Assembly: GCA_902528175.1 (NCBI GenBank)
Contig: CABZRN010000007.1
Span: forward strand, 1-33,618
DNA: 33,618 nucleotides
Reading direction: 5' to 3'
DNA from: an uncultured Pelagibacteraceae bacterium
GTDB lineage: Bacteria > Pseudomonadota > Alphaproteobacteria > Pelagibacterales > Pelagibacteraceae
The notes beneath the pieces are model-generated. The model was not told where the DNA came from. It did not search any database and saw only the letters and a program-made list of their open reading frames with translations. Made by a program: the position numbers and the translations under genes. Below are positions 24,894-33,618 of this stretch, piece after piece (position 1 is the first letter of the stretch; the number at the start of each line of letters is the position of its first letter).

Positions 24894-25286
24894 TTAACTC
24901 ATATAAAGTGGTTTAATCAAATTTTTTATTAATTTGTCTTTTTTTAATAAGTCTAAAACTCTTGTATAATCTAAGTTTTTTACATCTTTTGAGTAAAAAC
25001 CATATATTTCAAATTTATATATTAAATTTAAAGCTTTAAATGTTGATATAGAAGTTCTTATACTTGAATATTTGCCTGGCCCTAAATTTATCAAGACTTT
25101 ATCTACAATACCAAAATTTATCTTCTTTTTATCTAAAAATTTAAACAAAAGAATAGCAAACTTATCAAAATTTTTTCTACTGTTTTCATAATCATTAGTA
25201 TAGATTTTATGCTGATCTATGATTTTGAAAATAATTTTTTCATTTGCTGCATCTATTATCAAATTTTTTTTGATCTTTTTTTTCAT
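24894..25286 (-). CDS. tsaB: Short TsaB-like protein (t6A tRNA modification)
   Basis: TsaB is the ASKHA-fold partner that stabilises TsaD in making the t6A base of ANN-decoding tRNAs. The N-terminal strand (NLIIDAANEKIIF) and the hallmark LGPGKYSSIRTSISTFKAL (68-86) support the call, as does the location before fur-miaB. The chain is only 130 residues, against about 220 in most bacteria, so essentially all of the second ASKHA lobe is missing. The reading frame ends cleanly with no sign of a frameshift. Its first 68 bases overlap the 5' end of the divergent deacetylase gene. rimI, often next to tsaB, is absent. Confidence 0.78.
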   Translation of the reverse strand: MKKKIKKNLIIDAANEKIIFKIIDQHKIYTNDYENSRKNFDKFAILLFKFLDKKKINFGIVDKVLINLGPGKYSSIRTSISTFKALNLIYKFEIYGFYSKDVKNLDYTRVLDLLKKDKLIKNLIKPLYMS

Positions 25287-26277
25287 AAATAACTTAACTG
25301 TAGCCCAAGAAGAAATAAAGTATTTTTCTAATGATCATGGCGTTGTATCAATAATGTACCATAGATTTAATGAAAATAAATATCCATCAACAAATATTAA
25401 AATAGATATATTTAAAAAGCAACTTGAACTAATTGAAAAAAATAATATCGAATATTACGATCCTGCTAAATTTGACGATGAATATTATATTCCTAAAAAA
25501 GATCACAAAATTTTAATTACTATTGATGATGCTTTTTTATCTTTTTACGAAAACGCATGGCCAATTCTAAAAAAAAAGAAAATACCATTTATATTATTTG
25601 TTTCTACTGAGCCGATTGGAAAATTAGGATACATGAACTGGGAACAAATTAAAGAGGTATCTAGTTACGATTTTGCATATATAGGTAATCACTCTCATAC
25701 TCATGAATATCTATTAAATTTTTCTCATAAGGAATTTGAAAAAGATATAAGAAATTCTATAGAATTGTTTAAAGATAAATTAGGATATAATCCAATTTTT
25801 TTCTCATATCCTTTTGGTGAATATAATTTGAGACAAACTCAATATATTAAAAATAATTTTAAATATGGTTTTGGTCAACATTCAGGGGTTATTGACTCAA
25901 CTAAAAATCGTTTTGAACTTCCTAGATTTCCAATAAATGAGAAGTATGGTGATTTAGAAAGGTTTAAATTTATTATAAAATTGTTTCCTATCCCATACAA
26001 AAATATATACCCGGAAGATAAATTTATAAGTAAAAAACAGAACCCACCAACTATAAAAATAAATTTTTTTGATGAACAAAAATATATTAAAAATATAAAT
26101 TGCTTTTCAAATGAGGGTAACGAATGGCGGAATCCAATTATGGAATTCGAAAAAAATTCTTTAGAAATAAATTTTAGAGAAAAATTTACATTTAGAAGAG
26201 GTAGAGTAAATTGTTCTGTTCAGGATGCAAATATTTGGAGGTGGTTAGGGATTCAAATGTCAGTTGAGGTAAATTAA
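25219..26277 (+). CDS. Exported polysaccharide deacetylase (NodB domain)
   Basis: This is a carbohydrate esterase 4-type protein, expected to remove acetyl groups from an N-acetylated polysaccharide in the periplasm. A signal peptide covers about residues 1-29 (LAQ-like end TVAQ). NodB motifs are ITIDDAF with Asp 103/104, NHSHTH with His 158 and His 162 as metal ligands, and FFSYPFGEY. About 70 residues at the C-terminus, after the catalytic fold, are unassigned. The ATG at 25219 is the only good start before residue 46 and is needed for the signal peptide, which forces the overlap with tsaB. It converges on the Bax-like gene with a 4-base overlap. Confidence 0.88.
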   Translation: MILKIIFSFAASIIKFFLIFFFINNLTVAQEEIKYFSNDHGVVSIMYHRFNENKYPSTNIKIDIFKKQLELIEKNNIEYYDPAKFDDEYYIPKKDHKILITIDDAFLSFYENAWPILKKKKIPFILFVSTEPIGKLGYMNWEQIKEVSSYDFAYIGNHSHTHEYLLNFSHKEFEKDIRNSIELFKDKLGYNPIFFSYPFGEYNLRQTQYIKNNFKYGFGQHSGVIDSTKNRFELPRFPINEKYGDLERFKFIIKLFPIPYKNIYPEDKFISKKQNPPTIKINFFDEQKYIKNINCFSNEGNEWRNPIMEFEKNSLEINFREKFTFRRGRVNCSVQDANIWRWLGIQMSVEVN

Positions 26278-27431
26278 ATTAAATTTTTATATTTAACACT
26301 TAGCGGCATAAGTTTAACATCATCAAAATCTTGCAAAGAATTTTGATTTATGATTTGTTTTAATATTTTTGTATATTCTTTTCCTGTTTCAGCATAACTA
26401 TCTAATTGATCAGCCAATAATAAACTATCAAGCTTTTGACTATCGTCTCTTAATTGAGCTCTTGTTTGTCTAAAATTTTTGTAGCTAGAGTGAGTATTAA
26501 GGTTTCTTTGGTAAGCTCTTACTGAAGCTTTCAAGACTTTAAACTTCATTACTTTATGTTTGGTATCACTTTCAGCCCCTGCAGGTTTGATACCGTCACC
26601 AGACCAAGTCCATTGACCAAACAATGCGTTGCCCTCTAAGGCAAATCTTGAAGTACCCCATCCTGTTTCTTTAGCCGCTTGAGCTATAGCTAATGAAACT
26701 GGTATAATGTCCATACGAACCTTTAATGTTGGAATGTCTTTGTTTAATACACCGTACTGTTTGAATTTTCGATTTAACCAAGCAATTTCTTTTTTAGAAT
26801 TTTTATTTTTATTTAAAATACTAAATAATCTTTTTCTATCTAATAAAATTAAACTATTTTCCTCTAAAATTAATGGCAAAATAATCTGGATAAATAAGTT
26901 TTTTCTTTTTTTAGAACTTTCAATTTGTTTAATTTCATTTGGTAAAAGAGAGAGTCTTATAGGCTTAACTTTTTTACTTTTTCTTACTTCGTTTAACGAA
27001 TAATTAGTATCTTTAAACAGTTGTTCAATTGTTGTAGCACTTAGTCTTACTGTATCTTGTGGTATTTCCTCAAATTTAAAAACGTCTTCTAAAATATTAG
27101 ATAAATCAAGTCCTTCATCAACTTTTGACTTATTTTCAATTTCTTTACCTTCAAAAGCTTTTTTAAATTTTTTATTAGACTCATTTATCTTTAGATTTTT
27201 TGCTACCTTGGGCTCTAATTCAGAGAATATCGGCATAATAAAAGCAACTATAATTATTAAAAAACTTGAGAACCCGGTTAAATATATAGTTTTAAATTTT
27301 TCAAATCCAAAATTTATTGAACTTTTTTTTTTAATAATTATTCCCTGAGAAGATAGAAACTTTTTAAGTTTAAGAAATTGATTTGGGTTAAAGTTTTTTT
27401 TAACTAATTTATTAATAAAAATTTTTTTCAA
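26274..27431 (-). CDS. Bax-like glucosaminidase-family protein, membrane-anchored
   Basis: The C-terminal third matches the Bax/FlgJ-type N-acetylglucosaminidase family: IAQAAKETGWGTSRFALEGNALFGQWTW, with a probable catalytic Glu 255 (numbering from the start chosen here). There is one membrane helix near 49-68 (IYLTGFSSFLIIIVAFIMPIF). The likely role is cutting or remodelling peptidoglycan glycan strands. I choose the TTG at 27431 rather than the ATG at 27470. A GGAGG lies 4 bases before the TTG, and TTGA couples start to the nfuA stop, whereas the ATG start would read 39 bases through nfuA. Confidence 0.82.
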   Translation of the reverse strand: MKKIFINKLVKKNFNPNQFLKLKKFLSSQGIIIKKKSSINFGFEKFKTIYLTGFSSFLIIIVAFIMPIFSELEPKVAKNLKINESNKKFKKAFEGKEIENKSKVDEGLDLSNILEDVFKFEEIPQDTVRLSATTIEQLFKDTNYSLNEVRKSKKVKPIRLSLLPNEIKQIESSKKRKNLFIQIILPLILEENSLILLDRKRLFSILNKNKNSKKEIAWLNRKFKQYGVLNKDIPTLKVRMDIIPVSLAIAQAAKETGWGTSRFALEGNALFGQWTWSGDGIKPAGAESDTKHKVMKFKVLKASVRAYQRNLNTHSSYKNFRQTRAQLRDDSQKLDSLLLADQLDSYAETGKEYTKILKQIINQNSLQDFDDVKLMPLSVKYKNLI

Positions 27432-27967
27432 ATGGCCTCCACTCCCCTTACCTCGGGTATATAATGACATAATAAATTTTGAACTCCTTGTTTAAGAGTT
27501 AAAGCAGCACTTGGACATCCTGAACATGCTCCTTGAAGTTCTACTCGGACTATTCCATCTTTAAACTCTTTAAATTTTATATCACCGCCATCTCTAGCCA
27601 CTGCAGGTCTAATTTTTGTTTCTAATATTTTTATAATTTGACCCTCTACAGTTGATGTATCTAATTCTTTTGTTGTTTCCCTTTCTGAAATAACGTTTTC
27701 ATTTCCATTAGCAAAATAATCATTAATCAAAGATATAATAATGTGTTTTAGATCTTCCCACTCAAATCTGTCTTGTTTATTTACTGAAATGAAATTATCC
27801 GAAAGAAAAACACTTTTTACTCCATCTATTGATAAAATATTTTTAATCAATTCGTTGCTGGTTTTTTGAATTTCTGTAATTTCTATAGGTCCAATTAAGG
27901 ATACACTTTTCCCAGGAAGAAATTTCAATGAATTCGGATTAGGAGTTATCTCTGTTTGTACGAACAT
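27428..27967 (-). CDS. nfuA: NfuA-type iron-sulfur carrier
   Basis: Nfu proteins carry a [4Fe-4S] cluster to client apoproteins. An Nfu N-terminal domain (TEITPNPNSLKFLPG) is followed by a NifU C-terminal domain with Cys 148 and Cys 151 in GACSGCPSAALTLKQGVQNLL. PAVARDGGDIKF is also diagnostic. The length is 179 residues from the ATG at 27967; a GTG one codon earlier is possible. No Shine-Dalgarno is seen. Clients nearby include MiaB, encoded about 3 kb away in another operon. Confidence 0.93.
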   Translation of the reverse strand: MFVQTEITPNPNSLKFLPGKSVSLIGPIEITEIQKTSNELIKNILSIDGVKSVFLSDNFISVNKQDRFEWEDLKHIIISLINDYFANGNENVISERETTKELDTSTVEGQIIKILETKIRPAVARDGGDIKFKEFKDGIVRVELQGACSGCPSAALTLKQGVQNLLCHYIPEVRGVEAI

Positions 27968-28012
27968 CACTTAAATATAGGTATAAGATAATTTTTTTAA
28001 AGTAAATAATAC

Positions 28013-29014
28013 TCAAAAACCAAATTTTTTTTTAATATCTTTTATTTTTTTTGATGATAATTCATTAGCTTTTTCGCTCCCATCTTGTAAAACTTGGTCA
28101 ATATAGGAAGGGTCTTGATTTAATCTTTTAATTTCTTTCGATATAGGTGAAATTTTTCTGACAATTACCTCTGATAACCGTTCCTTGAAAAAAGAAAAGT
28201 TTTTATCTTTAAATTCATTAAACAAAGTATCGATTTTTTTTTCTGATAAGCTTGAGTAGATTCCAATTAAATTCTCAATTTCAGGCCTAGATTTTAAATC
28301 GTTTACATTAGTTGGAAAAAGGCCATTGTCTGTTTTTGCTTTTTTAATTTTATTAATTATTTCTGACTCTGTATCAGTTAAATTTATTCTGCTTAATTCA
28401 GAAGGATCTGATTTGCTCATTTTTTTATTGCCATCCTTTAGACTCATAATTCTCGCAAAATTTTTTTGAATTAATGGTTCTGGAATTTTAAAAAAATTAG
28501 GTGCATTAAAATCGGTATTAAATTTTTTTGAAATATCTCTAGCTAATTCTAAGTGCTGTTTTTGGTCTTCTCCTACAGGTACGTGAGTTGCATCATATAA
28601 AAGAATGTCTGCTGCCATTAATACTGGGTAAATAAAAAGACCAACACTAGCCTTTTCTTTATCTTTTCCAGCCTTTTCTTTAAATTGAGTCATTCTATTT
28701 AACCAACCAATCCTAGCTACACAACTTAACAACCAGGAAACTTCTGAATGAGCTGATACAGACGACTGATTAAAAATTATACTTTTTTTGGGATTTATAC
28801 CGCATGCTAAAAATGTTGCAGTAGTTTCTCTAATGTTTTGTTTTAAAATTTTTGGATCTTGTTTTACTGTGACAGCATGAAGATCCACTACACAAAATAT
28901 ACACTCGTTATTTTCATTTTGAAGATCAACAAAGTTTTTAATTGCCCCAATATAATTACCCAAGTGTAGATTGCCGGTGGGCTGTACGCCAGAAAAAATT
29001 TTTTTAACACCCAT
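28013..29014 (-). CDS. trpS: Tryptophanyl-tRNA synthetase
   Basis: This class I synthetase charges tRNA-Trp. The HIGH-type motif is HLGN (17-20) within SGVQPTGNLHLGNYIG, and KMSKS is at 198-202. GEDQKQHLELARDI is also typical. The 333 residues match bacterial TrpS. It starts one base after murJ ends and is followed by a 45-base gap to nfuA. Confidence 0.98.
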   Translation of the reverse strand: MGVKKIFSGVQPTGNLHLGNYIGAIKNFVDLQNENNECIFCVVDLHAVTVKQDPKILKQNIRETTATFLACGINPKKSIIFNQSSVSAHSEVSWLLSCVARIGWLNRMTQFKEKAGKDKEKASVGLFIYPVLMAADILLYDATHVPVGEDQKQHLELARDISKKFNTDFNAPNFFKIPEPLIQKNFARIMSLKDGNKKMSKSDPSELSRINLTDTESEIINKIKKAKTDNGLFPTNVNDLKSRPEIENLIGIYSSLSEKKIDTLFNEFKDKNFSFFKERLSEVIVRKISPISKEIKRLNQDPSYIDQVLQDGSEKANELSSKKIKDIKKKFGF

Positions 29015-29015
29015 T

Positions 29016-30545
29016 TTAGTACTTTATTTTAATATCACTTAATTTGAAAGCTTTAGTAATCACTGAAACTACAAAATAAATTAATATGCTAAATACCACT
29101 AAAAAAAGCATATAGATAAATTTATAATTATTTTCAAAAGACAATTGGTTATCAAAAAAATATAGTAGGTTTTGAAGGCATATTCCCATTACAATAGTTG
29201 AAACTATAATTCTAATAATCTGTATAATTAATTTTTTGTTAAATTTGAAATAATTTTCTTTGTGCAAGTAAGTGTATAGCAAAATTGAATTGATCCATGA
29301 TGATATTGATGTTGCAATTGGGATTATAATAAAGCCCACGTCTTTAAAATAATAAACACTAATTAAAACATTTAATAAAACTGATATGGTAGAGAAATAA
29401 AAAGCAGTTTTTGTATTATCTCTCGCAAAAATAAAACTCGAAAATATTTTTATTAGAGAAAATGCAGGAAGCCCTAAGCAAAAGTACAATAAAGCTTCTG
29501 CAGAATTTTTTACACTTATTTTATCAAAAGATCCGTAGCCAAATAGTGATGATACAATTTCTTCATTTGCAATTATTATTGCTAACATTGCTGGAAGGCT
29601 TAAAAGTAAAGATAATTCAAGAGATTTATTTTGAATTTTATCTATTTCCAATTTTTTATTTTGTTGGATGTAAGAAGATAATTTTGGAAGTATTATAGTT
29701 CCTATTGCAATACCTGCAATTGCAAGATTTATTTGATAAATTCTGTCTGCATAATATAAAATAGAAACTGCACTTGCCTGAAAAGAAGCAATTATTGTAC
29801 CAACTAAAATATTTATTTGAGTAACACCAGAGGAAAATATACTGGGTAATAATTTTTTAAAAAATAGTTTAATCTCTTTTGAAATTTCAAATTTAATCTT
29901 AAATTTTGGTTTAAAAAATTTTCTAACAAATAAAATTAAAAAAATAGCCTGAACAAAACCTGCAATTGATACACCGTATGATAAAAAAATAACTAATTTT
30001 TCACCTAAAACATTTCCAAAAATCAATATTCCTATCATTATAATATTTAGAATAATTGGAGCAGCTGAAGCTGCAGCAAATCTGTTATGTGAATTTAAAA
30101 TAGCTGAAAAAAAAGATGCCAAACTAACAAAGAATATGAAAGGGAAGGTAATTTTTGTTAATTGAGTTGCTAAGGCAAATTTCTCTGGGTTAGGTTTAAA
30201 GCCGGGCGCAATTAAAGAAACAAAGAAAGGCATAAATAACTCGATTATAAGCACTAATCCTAATAGAAAAATCGTTAACAAATTAAAAATATTGTTAGCA
30301 AAATTTTCTGAATTTTTTTTTCCTTTAATTAATTCTTTAGAATAGCTTGGTACAAATGCAGCATTGAATGATCCTTCGCCAAACAATCTTCTAAAGGTGT
30401 TTGGAATTCTAAAAGCGACAAAAAAAGCATCAGCAATAGGTCCAGAACCAAGAAATATTGCAATAAGAATATCTCTCAAATAACCTGAAATACGACTTAT
30501 TAAAGTATAAAAACTAAAAGTCCCAGTTGACTTAATTATATTCAT
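29016..30545 (-). CDS. murJ: Lipid II flippase MurJ
   Basis: MurJ moves lipid II across the inner membrane for peptidoglycan synthesis. The protein is hydrophobic throughout (about 14 membrane helices expected). It opens with the family's STGTFSFYTLISRISGYLRDILIA and has DAFFVAFRIPNTFRRLFGEGSFNAAFVP, which holds the conserved Arg residues. The 509 residues are full length. It is divergent from maeB, with 50 bases between starts, and leads the trpS-nfuA-Bax block. Confidence 0.97.
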   Translation of the reverse strand: MNIIKSTGTFSFYTLISRISGYLRDILIAIFLGSGPIADAFFVAFRIPNTFRRLFGEGSFNAAFVPSYSKELIKGKKNSENFANNIFNLLTIFLLGLVLIIELFMPFFVSLIAPGFKPNPEKFALATQLTKITFPFIFFVSLASFFSAILNSHNRFAAASAAPIILNIIMIGILIFGNVLGEKLVIFLSYGVSIAGFVQAIFLILFVRKFFKPKFKIKFEISKEIKLFFKKLLPSIFSSGVTQINILVGTIIASFQASAVSILYYADRIYQINLAIAGIAIGTIILPKLSSYIQQNKKLEIDKIQNKSLELSLLLSLPAMLAIIIANEEIVSSLFGYGSFDKISVKNSAEALLYFCLGLPAFSLIKIFSSFIFARDNTKTAFYFSTISVLLNVLISVYYFKDVGFIIIPIATSISSWINSILLYTYLHKENYFKFNKKLIIQIIRIIVSTIVMGICLQNLLYFFDNQLSFENNYKFIYMLFLVVFSILIYFVVSVITKAFKLSDIKIKY

Positions 30546-30595
30546 AAATCATATTAGTCTTAATATTGGCTCAATTGTATACATAAATAATAACA

Positions 30596-32881
30596 ATGAA
30601 AAAACACAAAGTAGAACATTACTCAGATAAAGAAGCATTAGAATTTCATAATAGCAATAAATCAGGCAAGATTGAGATAATTTCATCAAAGCCAATGACT
30701 TCAAAGAGGGATCTTGCTCTGGCTTATTCACCAGGTGTTGCTGCGCCAGTAAAAGCTATTGCTGAAAATCCTGATCGTGCGTACGATTATACTACTAAAG
30801 GTAATTTAGTTGCAGTAATTAGTAATGGTTCAGCAATTTTAGGTTTGGGTAATTTAGGAGCCATAGCATCAAAACCTGTTATGGAAGGAAAGGCAGTACT
30901 ATTTAAAAGGTTTGCTGATATAGATTCAATTGATATAGAGATCGATACTAATGATACAGAAGAAATAATTAAATCAATAAAAAATATTTCTAAGAGTTTT
31001 GGAGGAATAAACCTTGAGGATATAAAAGCGCCTGAGTGTTTTATTATAGAAAAAAAATTAAAAGAAATATTAGATATACCCGTTTTTCATGATGACCAGC
31101 ATGGCACAGCAATAATAACTAGTGCAGCGTTGATAAATGCCTGTGATATTGCTAAGAAAAAGCTAAATGAAATAAATATAGTTATAAATGGGGCTGGTGC
31201 ATCTGCAATGGCGTGTGCAAAGCTTTTTATAAATTCAGGTGTAGATAAAAATAAAATTAAAATGCTTGACTCAAAAGGAGTTATTTACAAAGGCAGAGAT
31301 AATTTAAATGAGTGGAAAAATGAATTCTCAATAAAAACAGATGATAGAGATTTAAAGGATGCTATAAAAGATGCTGATGTTTTTTTGGGGTTATCGCAAG
31401 CAGGTGTTCTCAAAAAAGAAATGGTAAAAAGTATGGCAAAAAATCCTATAATTTTTGCCTGTGCTAATCCTGATCCAGAGATTACTCCAGAGGAAATCGA
31501 AGAAGTAAGAGATGATGCAATTATTGCAACTGGCAGATCAGATTATCCTAATCAAGTAAATAATTTAATTGGATTCCCTTATATTTTTAGAGGTGCACTT
31601 GATGTTAGATCAAAAACAATAAATGAAGAAATGAAAGTTGCAGCAGTGCATGCTATAGCTTCTTTAGCAAGAGATAGAGTGCCTGATGAAGTAGTTGCTG
31701 CGATGGGTGGGGAAAGACCAGTTTATGGAAAAAACTATATCATTCCATCAACTTTTGATCCAAGATTAATAAGTGTTATACCGCCAGCAGTTGCAAAAGC
31801 TGCGATTAAAACTGGTGTCGGCAGAATAGGAATTGAAAATTTTGAGAACTACTCAGAACAATTAAAAAATAGACTTGATCCAACTGTAGCTGTGATGCAA
31901 GGTATAAATTCACAAATTAAAAAAAATCAAAAAAAAGTTGTATTCGCTGATGGAGAAGATGAGAATAATCTTAAGGCTGCGATCGCATTTAAAAATAGTA
32001 GATTAGGAATTCCTATTTTAATTGCTAAAGAGGAGATAGTAAGAAAAAAATTGAACGAAATTGGATACGGAGAAGACTTTGATATCAAGATTATAAATTC
32101 TACTAATGAGGAATTAAGAAAAAAATATACAGAGTTTTTATTTAGAAAACTTCAAAGATCAGAAGGTTTATTGGAACGTGACTGTGATAAGCTTATAAGA
32201 AATGATAGAGTTACTTTTGGTGCGTGTATGGTATCTTGTGGTGATGCAGATGCAATGGTTACTGGGAATACAAGAAGATATTCTGCATCATTGGAGAAAA
32301 TTTCCAAAGTTGTCGATCCAAGACCAGGCGAAATAATGTTCGGCTTGAATATGATAGTTAATAGAGGAAAAACAATTTTTATTTGTGATACTACAGTAAT
32401 CGAGTACCCGAATGAAAAACAACTTGCTGAAATGGCAATCTCGGCTGCTAGAGTTGTAAGGCTATTTGGATTTGATCCAAAAATTGCTTTTTTATCTCAT
32501 TCTACTTTTGGTCAGCCAACCACAGATAGAACAAAAAGAATTAGTGATGCTGTTGAGCTTCTTAAAAAGAAAAATGTTGATTTTAAATTTGATGGTGAAA
32601 TGCAGCCAGATGTTGCTTTAGAGGATATGTTTCAAGAACTTTATCCATTTTCTGAAATTGTTGGAAATGCGAATGTTTTAATAATGCCAAGTCAGCACAG
32701 CGCTGCGATTTCATACAAGATGATACAATCAATGAGTAGAGCAAAATTAATTGGGCCACTTCTAATAGGTTTGGGTCAAGCTATTGAGATTGCTCCGTTG
32801 AGAAGTTCAACATCAGATATATTAAATTTAGCATCAGTTGCTGCTTACTCAGCTGAGATAATTGATTACAAAAAAAATTAA
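30596..32881 (+). CDS. maeB: NADP-dependent malic enzyme fused to a phosphotransacetylase-like domain
   Basis: The enzyme oxidatively decarboxylates malate to pyruvate, making NADPH. The N-terminal malic enzyme part (about 1-420) contains LALAYSPGVAAPV, the metal/substrate motif HDDQHGTA (165-172), the nucleotide motif INGAGASA (197-204) and ACANPDPEI. The C-terminal ~330 residues are the phosphate acetyltransferase-like domain found in MaeB enzymes; it normally lacks transacetylase activity and serves in regulation by acetyl-CoA. Total length is 761 residues, normal for the fusion. Confidence 0.96.
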   Translation: MKKHKVEHYSDKEALEFHNSNKSGKIEIISSKPMTSKRDLALAYSPGVAAPVKAIAENPDRAYDYTTKGNLVAVISNGSAILGLGNLGAIASKPVMEGKAVLFKRFADIDSIDIEIDTNDTEEIIKSIKNISKSFGGINLEDIKAPECFIIEKKLKEILDIPVFHDDQHGTAIITSAALINACDIAKKKLNEINIVINGAGASAMACAKLFINSGVDKNKIKMLDSKGVIYKGRDNLNEWKNEFSIKTDDRDLKDAIKDADVFLGLSQAGVLKKEMVKSMAKNPIIFACANPDPEITPEEIEEVRDDAIIATGRSDYPNQVNNLIGFPYIFRGALDVRSKTINEEMKVAAVHAIASLARDRVPDEVVAAMGGERPVYGKNYIIPSTFDPRLISVIPPAVAKAAIKTGVGRIGIENFENYSEQLKNRLDPTVAVMQGINSQIKKNQKKVVFADGEDENNLKAAIAFKNSRLGIPILIAKEEIVRKKLNEIGYGEDFDIKIINSTNEELRKKYTEFLFRKLQRSEGLLERDCDKLIRNDRVTFGACMVSCGDADAMVTGNTRRYSASLEKISKVVDPRPGEIMFGLNMIVNRGKTIFICDTTVIEYPNEKQLAEMAISAARVVRLFGFDPKIAFLSHSTFGQPTTDRTKRISDAVELLKKKNVDFKFDGEMQPDVALEDMFQELYPFSEIVGNANVLIMPSQHSAAISYKMIQSMSRAKLIGPLLIGLGQAIEIAPLRSSTSDILNLASVAAYSAEIIDYKKN

Positions 32882-33474
32882 TCTTTTTGAATTCTTAAGT
32901 CTTCTACTAAAAGAATACTGGCAACAACTTTATTTACGTCCAAGATAGAATTTGCTTCATCAACAACTATTTCTAATTCATCTCTATTTCTCGCTATTCC
33001 ATAAATGTAGATATTTTTTTTGTAAGTATCTATTTGATAATTACCAGATTTTATATTTTTGTTTACAATCAAAGCAGCCCTTAATTGGGAAGTTATTAGC
33101 GTATCCTTAGCTGTCTGTTTAAAATTAAATTTTTCTTTAATTTTAATGTCGTTTCTTACAGACCTAGCTCCACTAGTTTCCCATGCAATTTTTGTAATTT
33201 TTAACTTCTCCTCTGGATTATCGACCTTACCTGTAATAAATATTCTGCCATCTAAAACCTTAGTTTTAACAGATAAGAAATATTTTTTTTCTACCATTGT
33301 AAGTCTAGTTGTTAAGTTTTTTTCCATTATTGAGTCATCAATTTGTGTACCTAATGATCTTGGGTCAATCGCTACTGAAACTCCTGTTCCAAACAAACCT
33401 TTTGAACTAGTTCCTGAACAACTACTTAAAAAAATAAGTAATATAAAAAAAAAATAAAAATTTTTATTTTTCAT
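32878..33474 (-). CDS. BON-domain outer membrane lipoprotein, DolP/YraP-like
   Basis: A lipoprotein signal peptide with lipobox LSSC (FFILLIFLSSCSG) is followed by two BON domains, roughly 40-110 and 115-190 (VLDGRIFITGKV and KKNIYIYGIARNRDE mark their beta strands). BON proteins such as E. coli DolP bind phospholipid and help maintain the outer membrane. The 198 residues match DolP size. In E. coli yraP lies near rsmI and yraN, and the partial gene just upstream here looks like rsmI, which supports the assignment. Its stop overlaps the convergent maeB stop by 4 bases. Confidence 0.88.
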   Translation of the reverse strand: MKNKNFYFFFILLIFLSSCSGTSSKGLFGTGVSVAIDPRSLGTQIDDSIMEKNLTTRLTMVEKKYFLSVKTKVLDGRIFITGKVDNPEEKLKITKIAWETSGARSVRNDIKIKEKFNFKQTAKDTLITSQLRAALIVNKNIKSGNYQIDTYKKNIYIYGIARNRDELEIVVDEANSILDVNKVVASILLVEDLRIQKD

Positions 33475-33618
33475 TTTTAAGTTTTAGACAGAAATCATAG
33501 ATTATTTTTTTTGGTATTTTTTTATTTGAAAACTTTTTGATTATATCTTTTATACTTTTATTTTTTAGCATCATTTTTACAATTTTCTTATCAGATTCGG
33601 TCAAAAAACCGAAAGAAT
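33464..33618 (-). CDS. rsmI: C-terminal end of a probable RsmI 16S rRNA methyltransferase, cut by window
   Basis: A minus-strand frame is open from the window edge (first whole codon at 33616) to a TAA at 33466-33464, giving the last 50 residues of a protein. The stop lies inside the start of the BON lipoprotein gene, an 11-base overlap. The residues (GFLTESDKKIVKMM, then SIKDIIKKFSNKKIPKKIIY) match the layout of the small C-terminal helical domain of RsmI, which ends KKAAALAAEIHGVKKNALY in E. coli. RsmI methylates C1402 of 16S rRNA. The call rests on a short, weakly conserved stretch plus the neighbouring DolP-like gene. Confidence 0.55.
   Translation of the reverse strand, partial: SFGFLTESDKKIVKMMLKNKSIKDIIKKFSNKKIPKKIIYDFCLKLKNEK

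Noticed and set aside
12324-25286. A single uninterrupted operon from tsaB to the small membrane protein.
   Set aside because: Spacing would allow it, but the strong terminator before nusA and the promoter candidate after metK suggest at least two transcription units.

Overview
The window looks like a piece of a streamlined, very AT-rich alphaproteobacterial chromosome, most likely SAR11 (Pelagibacterales) or a close relative. The signs are low GC, almost no spacer DNA, many 1-4 base gene overlaps, shortened versions of conserved proteins, and alphaproteobacterial gene orders such as irr next to fabA-fabB-fabI and tsaB-fur-miaB-phoH-ybeY-lnt-metK-nusA-infB-rbfA-rpsO-pnp. This assignment is inferred from gene content and order; no database was searched. 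No phage, transposon, CRISPR, rRNA or tRNA was seen, and no gene-free stretch reaches 300 bases.

Layout. (1) 2-4225, plus strand: the 3' part of ubiB (cut by the window edge), coaBC, dut, a MoeB/ThiF-like E1 enzyme and a secreted SH3b protein, tightly packed. (2) 4228-7814, minus strand: irr, then katG, a 2OG-Fe(II) Asp/Asn hydroxylase-like gene and a DUF2061-like membrane protein. (3) 7887-11040, plus strand: fabA, fabB and fabI (unsaturated and general fatty acid synthesis), then an iron superoxide dismutase. (4) 11086-12476, minus strand: the most accessory-looking part. It holds an exported protein made of 19-residue SFGN repeats, a GC-rich RNA-like hairpin, an unrecognised 63-residue basic protein behind a leader with three hairpins, a rhodanese-like protein and a 50-residue membrane protein. 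(5) 12482-25286, minus strand: a long translation, RNA and tRNA-modification block from tsaB down to pnp. (6) 25219-33618: a polysaccharide deacetylase (+), a minus-strand block murJ-trpS-nfuA-Bax-like, maeB (+), and a minus-strand pair of a BON lipoprotein and the end of a probable rsmI.

The strongest non-gene signal is regulatory. katG has a near-consensus promoter (TTGACA, 17 bases, TATAAA) whose -10 element and spacer are covered by a palindrome matching the Irr operator (ICE box). A second, weaker copy sits just upstream of the -35. A third lies in the 72-base irr-fabA spacer. This suggests one iron/heme-responsive switch governing peroxide defence, irr itself and possibly unsaturated fatty acid synthesis. 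A second notable signal is a textbook intrinsic terminator 12 bases upstream of the nusA start and downstream of a plausible promoter, which looks like an attenuator in the leader of a gene encoding a termination factor.
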